A program made the translations under genes and the position numbers. Below are positions 17,607-25,893 of a DNA stretch of 64,000 nucleotides, piece by piece; the stretch's first letter is position 1, and each line of letters starts with the position of its first letter. Under the pieces are notes generated by a model. It ran no database searches, was not told where the DNA came from, and saw only the letters and a list, made by a program, of their open reading frames with translations. This DNA is from Micromonospora tarapacensis (GTDB lineage Bacteria > Actinomycetota > Actinomycetes > Mycobacteriales > Micromonosporaceae): contig NZ_JAHCDI010000004.1 in the NCBI RefSeq assembly GCF_019697375.1, forward strand, positions 4,265,324 through 4,329,323, in the 5' to 3' direction.

Positions 17607-17682
17607 CCGCTCAGCCTATGCGCTGCCGCTCGCCCGGTCGCCGCCCCGGGGGCAACCGCACGCGCGACCCTCGCTCGGCCGC

Positions 17683-18510
17683 TCAACCGGGATTGTCACC
17701 CGGATCGATGCGCTGGGTGCGATCGGCGTCGCCGTCGCTCGGTCGCGGAACGGCCTGGGTCGGCTCGGCGCCCTGACGCGGGATGCTCTGGGTCGGGTCG
17801 GCCGACGGTGGCTGCCCGAACGGCGGTGCGGCCGACGGGGGCGGTGCGGCCGGCCGCGGTGGCACCGCCGGTTGGCCGTGCGGCGGCCAGGTGTGCGGGG
17901 ATGCCGGCGGCCCGCCCGCCGGGGGCGCCTGACCCGCCACCGGCCACCCCGGCTGTCCGGGCTGTCCGGGCTGCGACCAGCCCGGCTGCGGCGTGCCGTA
18001 CAGGCCGGGCTCCGCCTTCGGCCGGGGCACGTGATAGAGCCGCTGCCAGACGCTCCACACCAGGTACGCCGCCGCCGCGAACATCGCCACCCAGGCGGCT
18101 CGGGTGAGCACGCCGGTCATGGCGTCGAAGATCTGCGCCTCGGCCAGCCGCCCGACCGTCCAGATCAACAGGGTCAACCCGCCGAGCACGGCGCTGGCGG
18201 CGTACTCGCCCAACGCCGCCTGAGTGATCAGTTTCGCCCGCGGCACGACCGGGGCCAGGTGCGTGGCCAGCAGCACGGCCAACACCGGCAGGACGACCGC
18301 CTCCACCCCGATGAAGGCGAAGAACGAACTGGCCGCACGCCCGGTCACGGTGCTGTAGGCGCCCTGCGGGGTCAGCAGCCGGATCAGCCCGACGAAGAGG
18401 AAGACGGCGTTCGCGCCGAGGAGCACGACGGCGACGAGTTCACGCAGCGCCCCGGTCACCTCACGGGCCGGGGTCGGGTCGGTGGGTGGGGGCTCGGCGG
18501 GGCTGGTCAC
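17683..18510 (-). CDS. Predicted membrane protein with proline-rich tail
   Basis: 275 aa from GTG 18510, chosen for its GGGAGAG Shine-Dalgarno. Four hydrophobic segments lie in the first half (ELVAVVLLGANAVFLFVGLIRLL; FFAFIGVEAVVLPVLAVLLATHL; AASAVLGGLTLLIWTVG; AAWVAMFAAAAYLVWSVW). The second half is Pro/Gly/Gln-rich and ends in repeated TQ(S/A)(I/V)PR motifs: DPTQSIPRQ, EPTQAVPRP and DRTQRIDP. These threonine motifs resemble FHA-binding or Ser/Thr kinase targets, which is inference. No function is known. Confidence 0.75.
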   Translation of the reverse strand: MTSPAEPPPTDPTPAREVTGALRELVAVVLLGANAVFLFVGLIRLLTPQGAYSTVTGRAASSFFAFIGVEAVVLPVLAVLLATHLAPVVPRAKLITQAALGEYAASAVLGGLTLLIWTVGRLAEAQIFDAMTGVLTRAAWVAMFAAAAYLVWSVWQRLYHVPRPKAEPGLYGTPQPGWSQPGQPGQPGWPVAGQAPPAGGPPASPHTWPPHGQPAVPPRPAAPPPSAAPPFGQPPSADPTQSIPRQGAEPTQAVPRPSDGDADRTQRIDPGDNPG

Positions 18511-18608
18511 GAACTCTCCCTGCGGGCGAAAGCGGACAGATGCCGACGTGAGCCTAGTCTCCCCGGGCACCCCGGTGCCGGAGGCGTCACGTAGGCGAGG
18601 ATGGGCGG

Positions 18609-19610
18609 ATGCGCATCGTGGTTCTGACCGGCGGAATCGGCGGTGCCCGGTTCCTGCTCGGGGTGCGGGCGTACGCCCGCGAGTTGGGTGCCGAGGTGAC
18701 CGCCGTGGTCAACGTCGGCGACGACCTACGCCTGCACGGACTCCGGATCTGTCCGGACCTGGACAGCGTGCTGTACACCCTCGGCGGCGGCGCCGACCCG
18801 CAGCGGGGTTGGGGCCGGGCCGGCGAGACGTGGACGGTCAAGGCGGAACTGGCCGCCTACGGGGCCGAACCGACCTGGTTCGGGTTGGGCGACAAGGACA
18901 TCGCCACCCACCTGGTCCGCACCACCATGCTGGACGCCGGCTATCCGCTGCACCAGGTCACCGACGCGCTGGCGGCGCGCTGGCAACCCGGCGTACGCCT
19001 GCTGCCGGCGACCGACGACCGGCTGGAGACACACGCGGTGGTGAGCGGGAGGGGTGAGCCGGCGAGCCCCGCAGTCGCGGACAGCGCCGGCACTGCCGAC
19101 GCTGACGGCGGGCAGCGGGCGATCCACTTCCAGGAGTGGTGGGTACGGCACCGGGCGCAGGTGCCGACCCACCGGTTCGTCTTCGTCGGCGCGGAGTCGG
19201 CCAAGCCCGCGCCCGGCGTGACGGAGGCGATCGCCGAGGCGGACGTGGTGCTCGTGGCGCCGAGCAACCCGGTGGTCAGCATCGCACCGATCCTGGCCGT
19301 GCCGGGCCTGCGGGAGGCGGTGGCGGACGGCCCCGCCCCGGTGGTGGGCGTGTCGCCGATCATCGGCGGCGCGCCGGTCCGCGGCATGGCCGACCGTTGC
19401 CTGGCGGTGGTCGGCGTCGAGTGCAGCGCGGCCGGAGTCGGCGGGCTGTACGGGAGCCGCACCACCGGCGGCCTGCTCGACGGCTGGCTGGTGGCCGAGG
19501 AGGATGCTGGCACCGTGGTGCCGGACGTGATCGTCCGCGCGGTGCCACTGCGGATGACCGACGAGGCGGCGACGGTGGCGATGGTCCGCGCCGCGGTGGA
19601 GTTGACGTGA
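18609..19610 (+). CDS. fbiA: 2-phospho-L-lactate/phosphoenolpyruvate transferase CofD/FbiA
   Basis: 333 aa. N-terminus MRIVVLTGGIGGARFLLGV and NVGDDLRLHGLRICPDLDSVLYTLGG match the CofD family, which joins FO to a phospho-lactate or phosphoenolpyruvate-derived group in F420 synthesis. IHFQEWWV and VGVSPIIGGAPVRGMADRCL are further family marks. Its stop overlaps the fbiB start (GTGA). Confidence 0.95.
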   Translation: MRIVVLTGGIGGARFLLGVRAYARELGAEVTAVVNVGDDLRLHGLRICPDLDSVLYTLGGGADPQRGWGRAGETWTVKAELAAYGAEPTWFGLGDKDIATHLVRTTMLDAGYPLHQVTDALAARWQPGVRLLPATDDRLETHAVVSGRGEPASPAVADSAGTADADGGQRAIHFQEWWVRHRAQVPTHRFVFVGAESAKPAPGVTEAIAEADVVLVAPSNPVVSIAPILAVPGLREAVADGPAPVVGVSPIIGGAPVRGMADRCLAVVGVECSAAGVGGLYGSRTTGGLLDGWLVAEEDAGTVVPDVIVRAVPLRMTDEAATVAMVRAAVELT

Positions 19611-20857
19611 GACTGGAGATCCTGCCGGTACCCGGCATCGGGCACGTGACCGAGGGCGACGACCTGACCGCGCTGATCGGGGGCGCGGCGCCCTGGTTGC
19701 GCGACGGCGACGTGCTGGTGGTGACCAGCAAGATCGTTTCCAAGGCCGAGGGACGGTTGGTGGACGTCCCGGCGGACGGCCCCGACCGGCAGGCGGCCCG
19801 GGACGAGGTGCTGGCCGCCGAGACCGTGCGGGTGGTCGCGGCCCGGGGCGCCACCCAGATCGTGCAGACCCGCCACGGGTTCGTGATGGCCTCGGCCGGG
19901 ATCGACGCCTCCAACGTCGACAAGACCCGGCTGGTGCTGCTTCCGGAGGATCCGGACGCCTCGGCGCGGGCGCTGCGCGCCGGCCTGCGCGAGCGGTACG
20001 GCGTGGACGTGGCCGTGGTGGTCAGCGACACCATGGGCCGCCCCTGGCGCAACGGGCTGACCGACGTCGCACTCGGCGTCGCCGGGATGGACGCCATCCG
20101 CGACCACCGGGGCGAGGTCGACCCGTACGGCAACGAGCTGGTGCTCACCCAGATGGCCGTGGTCGACGAGCTGGCCGCGGCCGGCGAGCTGATCAAGGGC
20201 AAGTGCGACCAGATGCCGGTGGCGGTGATTCGCGGCTATTTGTCCGCGCCGCTGCCCGATGACGGTGCCGGGGCACAGGTCCTGGTCCGGGATGCCTCGA
20301 TGGACCTGTTCTCGCTCGGCACGGCCGAGGCGAGGGCGTCCGGGTTCGCCGCCGCAGCCACCCTGCCGGACCAGCCGGGGAGCGTCGCGCCCGACCCGGC
20401 GGCGGTCGACCGGGCGATCGCCGCGGTCTCCGACGTGATCGCTCCCGGCACGGTCTTCACCCAGGTCACCGATGACGACGTACGCTCCGGGCTGGTCGGT
20501 ATCGTGCCCGGCTGGCAGGCCCCCGCCACCGGCCTGGTGCTCTGCTCCCCGCCCACCCCGGTGGGGCCGGTCCAGTTGGTCCGCTTCGGCACCGACGTCC
20601 AGCGCCTGCGCACCGCCCTCGCGGCCCAGGGCGTCCCCTCCCAACTTCTCCCCCGCCCGCCGGCACCACCGCCGCCGCCACCCTCGCCCTCTGACAGCCC
20701 CACCCGCCTCGCACCCCGCCCACCCGCCGGGTCAGGCGTTGAGGACGGCGCGGCCGAGGGGGGTCAGGGTGTGCAGGACCGTGTTGCGGTCGCGGTGACT
20801 GACCAGCATGCCCGCGTTGCGCAGCACGGTGGTGTGCTGGCTGGCCGCGGCCGGTGA
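19607..20857 (+). CDS. fbiB: Coenzyme F420:L-glutamate ligase CofE/FbiB
   Basis: 416 aa from GTG 19607. Residues about 1-245 are the CofE domain (VTSKIVSKAEGR, ETVRVVAARG, VVVSDTMGRPWRNGLTDVALG, KCDQMPVAVIRGY) that adds glutamates to F420-0. A mycobacterial FbiB also has a C-terminal nitroreductase-type domain of about 200 residues. Here a shorter tail of about 110 residues (about 260-370) is followed by a Pro-rich end. The last 126 bases overlap the convergent regulator gene, an unusually long tail-to-tail overlap. Confidence 0.92.
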   Translation: MRLEILPVPGIGHVTEGDDLTALIGGAAPWLRDGDVLVVTSKIVSKAEGRLVDVPADGPDRQAARDEVLAAETVRVVAARGATQIVQTRHGFVMASAGIDASNVDKTRLVLLPEDPDASARALRAGLRERYGVDVAVVVSDTMGRPWRNGLTDVALGVAGMDAIRDHRGEVDPYGNELVLTQMAVVDELAAAGELIKGKCDQMPVAVIRGYLSAPLPDDGAGAQVLVRDASMDLFSLGTAEARASGFAAAATLPDQPGSVAPDPAAVDRAIAAVSDVIAPGTVFTQVTDDDVRSGLVGIVPGWQAPATGLVLCSPPTPVGPVQLVRFGTDVQRLRTALAAQGVPSQLLPRPPAPPPPPPSPSDSPTRLAPRPPAGSGVEDGAAEGGQGVQDRVAVAVTDQHARVAQHGGVLAGRGR

Positions 20858-21721
20858 GATTTGCAGCCGGCGGGCCAGCTCACCGGTGGTACAGCCGTCG
20901 TCGCTGGCGGCGAGGACACCCGCCCGGGTGCGACCGAGCAACGCGGCCAGGGCCTCCCCGCCCGCACCGGCCGGGCCGCCCCCGTCAGAGGTGAGTCCAC
21001 CCAACCGGTCCACCGGGTAGACGAGCACCGGGGGCAGTTCCGGATCAAGGAGCGCGACGGGCGTGTTCGCGCAGAAGAACGACGGCACCAGCAGCAGCCC
21101 GCGACCCCGCAGGTGCAGCTCGCGCGTGCTCGGGTAGGCGGGGATCTCCAGCACGCCCGACTCCCAGCGCCACCCCGGACGCAGGGTGGTGAGCAGCGCC
21201 TCGATGCCACCGTCGAGCATGGCCCGCGCCCGCCGGACCCGGTCCGCCTCCACCGCCCCCTGGACCCGCGCCCAGTAGGGACCCAGGGCCAACTCGCGGT
21301 AACGACCCATCGTCTCGGTCAGGTGCGCCAGGGCGTCCGGCTCACCCCGGGCGAGGGCGGCGGCACCGGCGGGCAGGCTCCGGCTGTTGGCGAGCAGTGT
21401 CAGGTCGCGTTGCAGCAGCGCGATCGGGGTACGCCGCAACGCCGCCATGCCCGCCTCGAAACCGTGCACGCTCTCGTAGGGGGTGAGGAAGTCCGGAAAG
21501 TAGCCGCGCGGCGGGCTCAACGCGGACAGCAACCGCAGGGCATCGGCATCCGCCTGCCGGCGCAGCCCACGCGAGACCTCGCGTCGCCACCCGGCCAGCA
21601 GCGGGTCACGGCTGCGTCCGGGCAACAGGTGCAGGCTCAGCACCACTTCCCAGACCGGATCAGCCGCCGGAGCCACCCGGGTCCGGAGGATGTCCTCGCC
21701 GGAGAAATGGATCTTCAGCAT
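20732..21721 (-). CDS. DUF5937-like protein with ArsR-type winged helix
   Basis: 329 aa from ATG 21721. A long N-terminal domain (about 1-240; MLKIHFSGEDILRTRVA... DPVWEVVLSLHLL... FFCANTPV) precedes a C-terminal ArsR-type winged helix (ALLGRTRAGVLAAS...CTTGELARRLQISPAAASQHTTVLRNAGMLVSHRDRNTVLHTLTPLGRAVL). This architecture is common in actinomycetes as a one-domain-plus-HTH regulator. A paralogue lies at 61290. Targets are unknown. Its 3' end overlaps fbiB. Confidence 0.85.
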   Translation of the reverse strand: MLKIHFSGEDILRTRVAPAADPVWEVVLSLHLLPGRSRDPLLAGWRREVSRGLRRQADADALRLLSALSPPRGYFPDFLTPYESVHGFEAGMAALRRTPIALLQRDLTLLANSRSLPAGAAALARGEPDALAHLTETMGRYRELALGPYWARVQGAVEADRVRRARAMLDGGIEALLTTLRPGWRWESGVLEIPAYPSTRELHLRGRGLLLVPSFFCANTPVALLDPELPPVLVYPVDRLGGLTSDGGGPAGAGGEALAALLGRTRAGVLAASDDGCTTGELARRLQISPAAASQHTTVLRNAGMLVSHRDRNTVLHTLTPLGRAVLNA

Positions 21722-22068
21722 GGAGCGGCTCCCCGTCGCCCTGCTGAGGGGCACCGGGCGACCCTGGAACTCTACCCAACCGTGCCGGCCTCGGGCTGTT
21801 AAGCCTCCGCTGAAAGACCTCGACGCCCGCCGCCCGGGTCCGCCATGCTTCCGATGCAACAGGGGGCGACCCATGTCGACCGTGTCGGCCCCTGCGATGC
21901 CCGGGTCCGGGACGGGCAGACGGGCGGCACCATACGAGGGTCTGCGGCTCACGAATTCCGCAGGGGGTGCCGCCCGCTCACCGGCCCGGCCCGCTCACCG
22001 GCCCACCGCACCGCCCCCGCAGCTCGGCCACGTCCGTACGCTGGGGCGGCGACGAGAGGAGGGCCGCA
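21722..22068. other. Divergent intergenic region
   Basis: About 350 bases between the regulator and the Nudix gene. Open frames here are short and compositionally poor. It presumably holds two divergent promoters; I see no distinct repeat. Confidence 0.4.
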
Positions 22069-22659
22069 TTGTCGACGCCTCGAATGGTGGCAGGCTGGAC
22101 GGCGCTGCATGCCGACGCGGTGGCGGTGCTCACCGGTTGGACGCCGACCGCCCCGGACGCCGCGTCCGCCCGCGAGAGCACCCTCGACCTGCTACGCGCC
22201 GGTCCGGCCGCGATGCGCCGCGAGCACCGGGCCGGCCACGTCACCGCCAGCGCGCTGGTGTTCGACGCGACCGGTGCCCAGGTGCTGCTCTGCCTGCACG
22301 GCAAGTTACGCAAATGGGTCCAGTTGGGCGGGCACTGCGAGCCGGGTGACCGGACGCTGTCCGGGGCGGCGCTGCGCGAGACCACCGAGGAGTCGGGCAT
22401 CGCCGGGCTGCGGATCGATCCGGTGCCGATCGACGTGGACGTGCACGCGGTGGGGTGCCAGGGCGGGTCGCTGCACCATGACGTGCGCTTCGCCGTGTTC
22501 GCCCCGCCCGGGGCGGTGGAACGGGTCAGCGAGGAATCCGAGGCGCTGGGGTGGTTCCCGCCGGACCGGCTGCCGCAGCCGCTGGCCGGCGGGACGGCCC
22601 GGCTCGTCGCGCCGGGCCGGGCGGCCTTCAGACGAGCTTGTCCTCACCCCGTGCCTTGA
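22069..22659 (+). CDS. Nudix hydrolase
   Basis: 196 aa from TTG 22069, chosen because GAGGAGG lies six bases upstream; ATG 22084 is the alternative. The Nudix box is GGHCEPGDRTLSGAALRETTEESGI (about residues 105-130), with the REx2EE core complete. Nudix enzymes hydrolyse nucleoside-diphosphate-linked compounds; the substrate is not predictable. The 3' end overlaps the convergent manC gene by 32 bases. Confidence 0.85.
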   Translation: MSTPRMVAGWTALHADAVAVLTGWTPTAPDAASARESTLDLLRAGPAAMRREHRAGHVTASALVFDATGAQVLLCLHGKLRKWVQLGGHCEPGDRTLSGAALRETTEESGIAGLRIDPVPIDVDVHAVGCQGGSLHHDVRFAVFAPPGAVERVSEESEALGWFPPDRLPQPLAGGTARLVAPGRAAFRRACPHPVP

Positions 22660-23719
22660 GTTCGTCCACGATCGACTTGACGTCCTGGGCGCGGTTGCGT
22701 GGGCAGACCAGCAACGCGTCCGGGGTGTCGACCACGATCAGGTCACGCAGGCCGACGCAGGCCACCAGCCGGCCCGACTGCGGGACCACCACCATGCCGC
22801 TGCTGTCGCGCAGCAGCACGTCGGCCTTGGCGTCGCCGCCGAGCGCCACGTTGCCGTCGGCGTCCGCCGGCAGCACCTCGCCGAGCGTGTGGAAGTCGCC
22901 CACATCGTTCCACCGGAAGTCGCCCGGCACGGTCGCCACCCGACCGGCGCCCGCCGCGCCCTCCATCACCGCGTAGTCGACCGAGATCTTCGGCAGCGTC
23001 GGCCAGACCGCCCCGAGCACGTCGTCCTGTTCCTCGGTGCCCCACGCCGCCGCGATCGTGGTCACCCCGGCGTGCAGGGCGGACTGCTGACGGGCCAGTT
23101 CGGCGAGGAACGCCGACACCCGCCAGACGAACATGCCGGCGTTCCAGAGGTACCGGCCGGACCGCAGGTACGCCTCGGCCACCTCCGCGCTCGGCTTCTC
23201 CTTGAACTCGACGACCGGACGCATCGGCCCCTCGCCGACCGGCTCACCGGTCTGGAGGTATCCGAAGCCGGTCTCCGGCCGGGTCGGGGTGATCCCGACG
23301 GTCATCAGCAGCCCCTGCTCCGCACCCCGGACCGCCTCCTGGACCGTGGCCACCCACCGCTGCGGATCTCCGATCAGGTGATCGGCGGCGAACGAGCCCA
23401 TGACCGCGTCCGGGTCGCGTACGGCGATCACCGCCGCGGCCAGCGCGATGGCGGCGCAGGAGTCCCGTGGCGAGGGCTCGACGAGAATGTTCTCCTCCGG
23501 CAGACCGGCCAGCTGACGGGCCACGGCCGCGGCGTGCGCGGCGCCCGTGACCACCATGGTGCGGGCCGGAGTGGTCAGCGGCCCGAGCCGCTCCACGGTC
23601 GCCTGGAGCAGCGAGGCGGGGGTGCCGGTGAGCGGGTGGAGGAACTTGGGATGGCCGGCACGGGACAGCGGCCACAACCTCGTGCCGCTGCCACCCGCCG
23701 GAATGACGACATAGATCAC
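22628..23719 (-). CDS. manC: Mannose-1-phosphate guanylyltransferase
   Basis: 363 aa. The signature VVIPAGGSGTRLWPLSRAGHPKFL is at the N-terminus, FAADHLIGD lies near residue 112 and ETGFGYLQTGEP near 160. The enzyme makes GDP-mannose from GTP and mannose-1-phosphate for mannosylated glycolipids and glycoproteins. The start is GTG at 23719. There is no phosphomannose isomerase domain, consistent with the short monofunctional type. The neighbouring glycosyltransferase in the same direction may use its product. Confidence 0.9.
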   Translation of the reverse strand: MIYVVIPAGGSGTRLWPLSRAGHPKFLHPLTGTPASLLQATVERLGPLTTPARTMVVTGAAHAAAVARQLAGLPEENILVEPSPRDSCAAIALAAAVIAVRDPDAVMGSFAADHLIGDPQRWVATVQEAVRGAEQGLLMTVGITPTRPETGFGYLQTGEPVGEGPMRPVVEFKEKPSAEVAEAYLRSGRYLWNAGMFVWRVSAFLAELARQQSALHAGVTTIAAAWGTEEQDDVLGAVWPTLPKISVDYAVMEGAAGAGRVATVPGDFRWNDVGDFHTLGEVLPADADGNVALGGDAKADVLLRDSSGMVVVPQSGRLVACVGLRDLIVVDTPDALLVCPRNRAQDVKSIVDELKARGEDKLV

Positions 23720-23768
23720 TAGGACATCATGCCCGAACCGCCCGGACCGGACGCCAAGGTTGCCGGCC

Positions 23769-24914
23769 TCAGGCCCGCGCCCGGGCCCAGGCCGCGACGT
23801 GCACCTCGGCGCTCGACTCCCAGGTGAACTCCTTGGCCCGGTCGAAGCCGGCCTTGGCCAGCGACAGCCGGCGCGGCTCGTCGTCGAGCAGCGCGGCCAG
23901 GTCGGCGGCGATCTGATCCGGATCCTCGCTGGTGTAGGCGACCGCGTCGCCGCCCACCTCCGGCAGCGACAGCCGGGGCGTGGTGAGCACCGGGGCGGCG
24001 CACGCCATCGCTTCCAGGATCGGCAACCCGAACCCCTCGCCGTACGACGGGTAGGCGGCGACCAGCGCCCCGCCGAGGAAGCCGGGCAGGTCGGCGTAGC
24101 GCAGGTAGCCGGGGCGCAGCAACCGCAGGTGCGTCGGCGCCTCGGCCACCGCCCGGTCGATGTCGTCGTCGTGCCCCTGACCGCCGGCCACCACCAGCGC
24201 GGGCGGATCCTGCCGGTCGGCGACCGCCCGGGCCCAGCCGCGGATCAGGTTCGGCACGTTCTTGCGAGGCTCCTTGGCGCCGAGAAACGCGACGTAGCTG
24301 TTGCCGGCGAGCCCCAACCGGGCGCGTACCCGGGCCTTCTCCTCGTCACTGGGAGCGTGGAAGGCGGCCTGGTCGACGCCGTGGTAAGCCACGTCGATCC
24401 GGGTCGGGTCGGCGTCCAGCAGCCGGATCAGCTCGTCACGGGTCGCCTTGCTGGGCACGATCACCCGGTCGGCACGGCGCAACGAGGTCTTGATGGCACT
24501 GCGGAAGAACGTCCGGCGGGACTTGTCGTAGTGCTCCGGTTCGGTGAAGAACGTCGCGTCGTGCACGGTCACCGTGACCGGGGAACCGGCCCGCAGCGGG
24601 CAGGTGTAGAAGGGCGAGTGCAGCACCTGCGCGCCCACCTGCTGGGCGAGCAGGGGCAGACCGGTCTGCTCCCAGGCGAGCCGGGCCGGCCGGTGCGCGA
24701 CCGCGGCGGGGGCGGGAACGATCTCCGCGCCGGGCAGCATCCTGCGGTAGCGCTCCAGATCCGTGCGGAGGCTGACCACGACCAGATCCACCGCCGATCC
24801 GCACACCTTGCCCAGGGCGCCGAGCAGGCCATCGACGTATCTACCGACGCCGCCGCGGTCGGCGGGGACACTCGTGGCGTCGATGAGCACGCGGGGCGGG
24901 CGACCGGCGGTCAC
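23769..24914 (-). CDS. GT4-family glycosyltransferase
   Basis: 381 aa from GTG 24914. It is a GT-B fold protein with N-terminal RVLIDATSVPADRGGVGRYVDGLL. C-terminal donor-site motifs are FLGAKEPRKNVPNLIRGWA and PSYGEGFGLPILEAMACAAPVLT (the EX7E-type motif). No signal peptide is present, so it acts in the cytoplasm. It lies 49 bases upstream of manC in the same direction, so a mannosyltransferase is plausible, though donor and acceptor are not shown. Confidence 0.85.
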   Translation of the reverse strand: MTAGRPPRVLIDATSVPADRGGVGRYVDGLLGALGKVCGSAVDLVVVSLRTDLERYRRMLPGAEIVPAPAAVAHRPARLAWEQTGLPLLAQQVGAQVLHSPFYTCPLRAGSPVTVTVHDATFFTEPEHYDKSRRTFFRSAIKTSLRRADRVIVPSKATRDELIRLLDADPTRIDVAYHGVDQAAFHAPSDEEKARVRARLGLAGNSYVAFLGAKEPRKNVPNLIRGWARAVADRQDPPALVVAGGQGHDDDIDRAVAEAPTHLRLLRPGYLRYADLPGFLGGALVAAYPSYGEGFGLPILEAMACAAPVLTTPRLSLPEVGGDAVAYTSEDPDQIAADLAALLDDEPRRLSLAKAGFDRAKEFTWESSAEVHVAAWARARA

Positions 24915-25064
24915 GGGGCGACTCCTTGCGGTGGCGGGACTGTGGGGAACGACACTCGGGCAAGCCTACGCCGGAGCCAGCTGGGCACGCTGACTGCGAC
25001 CCGACGGTACGCCGACTTGTCACTGTCATCGAGTACGGCCGTCGGGCGCGTATCGTTCGCGCCG

Positions 25065-25802
25065 ATGGCCGACAACATTGCCCGGGTGTTCGCCGACGCG
25101 ATCGCGCCCGACCCGACCCGACCGTTGCTGACCTGGTACGACGACGCGTCCGGCGAGCGCACCGAACTTTCCGGTGCGACGCTGGCGAACTGGGTGGCCA
25201 AGACGGCCAACCTGCTCGTCGACGAACTCGCCCTCGGGCCCGGGGGCACCGCGGCGGTGCTGCTACCGCCGCACTGGCAGAGCGCTGCCGTGCTGCTCGG
25301 CTGCTGGTCGGCCGGTTTGACGGTCCGGGTGGCCGGGTTGCCGGCTGCGGAACGGCCGGGCGAGGTGGACGTCCTCTTCGCCGCCGCCGACCACGTCGCC
25401 GAGGCGGACGCCTGGTCGGCGGACGACCGCTACGCGCTGGCGCTGCACCCGTTCGCGTTGCCGCTGCGGGAGGTACCGGCGGGCTTCGCCGACTACGTCA
25501 CCGAGGTACGCGCCCACGGCGACCACTTCACGGCGTACCCGCCGGGCGGTCCCGACCACGCCGCGCTGCGCACCCGGGCCACCGCCCGGGCCACCGAACT
25601 CGGGATCGTCCCGGGCGACCGGCTCCTCGTGGACGTCGACCGGCACCCGGACCCGCTCGACTGGCTGCTGGCCCCGCTCAGCGCCGGCACCACCCTGGTG
25701 CTCTGCGCCCGCCAGGACCCGGCCCGCCTACCCGACCGCCAGTCAGCGGAGAAGGTCACCCGCACCCTCCCTGAGCCCCCACCCCCCGCCCTCGCGATCT
25801 AG
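25065..25802 (+). CDS. TIGR03089 family protein
   Basis: 245 aa. It begins MADNIARVFADAIAPDPTRPLLTWYDDASGERTELSGATLANWVAKTANLLVDELALGPG, matching the actinobacterial TIGR03089 family. This is a shortened relative of AMP-binding enzymes that keeps only the N-terminal subdomain and lacks the phosphate-binding loop. The function is unknown; it commonly sits near cell-envelope polysaccharide genes. The short tail is Pro-rich. It is divergent from the glycosyltransferase. Confidence 0.85.
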   Translation: MADNIARVFADAIAPDPTRPLLTWYDDASGERTELSGATLANWVAKTANLLVDELALGPGGTAAVLLPPHWQSAAVLLGCWSAGLTVRVAGLPAAERPGEVDVLFAAADHVAEADAWSADDRYALALHPFALPLREVPAGFADYVTEVRAHGDHFTAYPPGGPDHAALRTRATARATELGIVPGDRLLVDVDRHPDPLDWLLAPLSAGTTLVLCARQDPARLPDRQSAEKVTRTLPEPPPPALAI

Positions 25803-25893
25803 CGGTTCCCGTCCCCACAATTGGGATATAAACCCCGAAGCGGCGGCAAAAGTGTAAGATCGCGGAGGTCCGGCGAGGGGCGTGCAAGAGCGG

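Noticed and set aside
16137..18107. 656-codon open frame antisense to fbiC
   Set aside because: Composition is low-complexity (Arg, Gly, Pro, Val) and no motif appears, whereas the minus strand has both complete CofG and CofH signatures.
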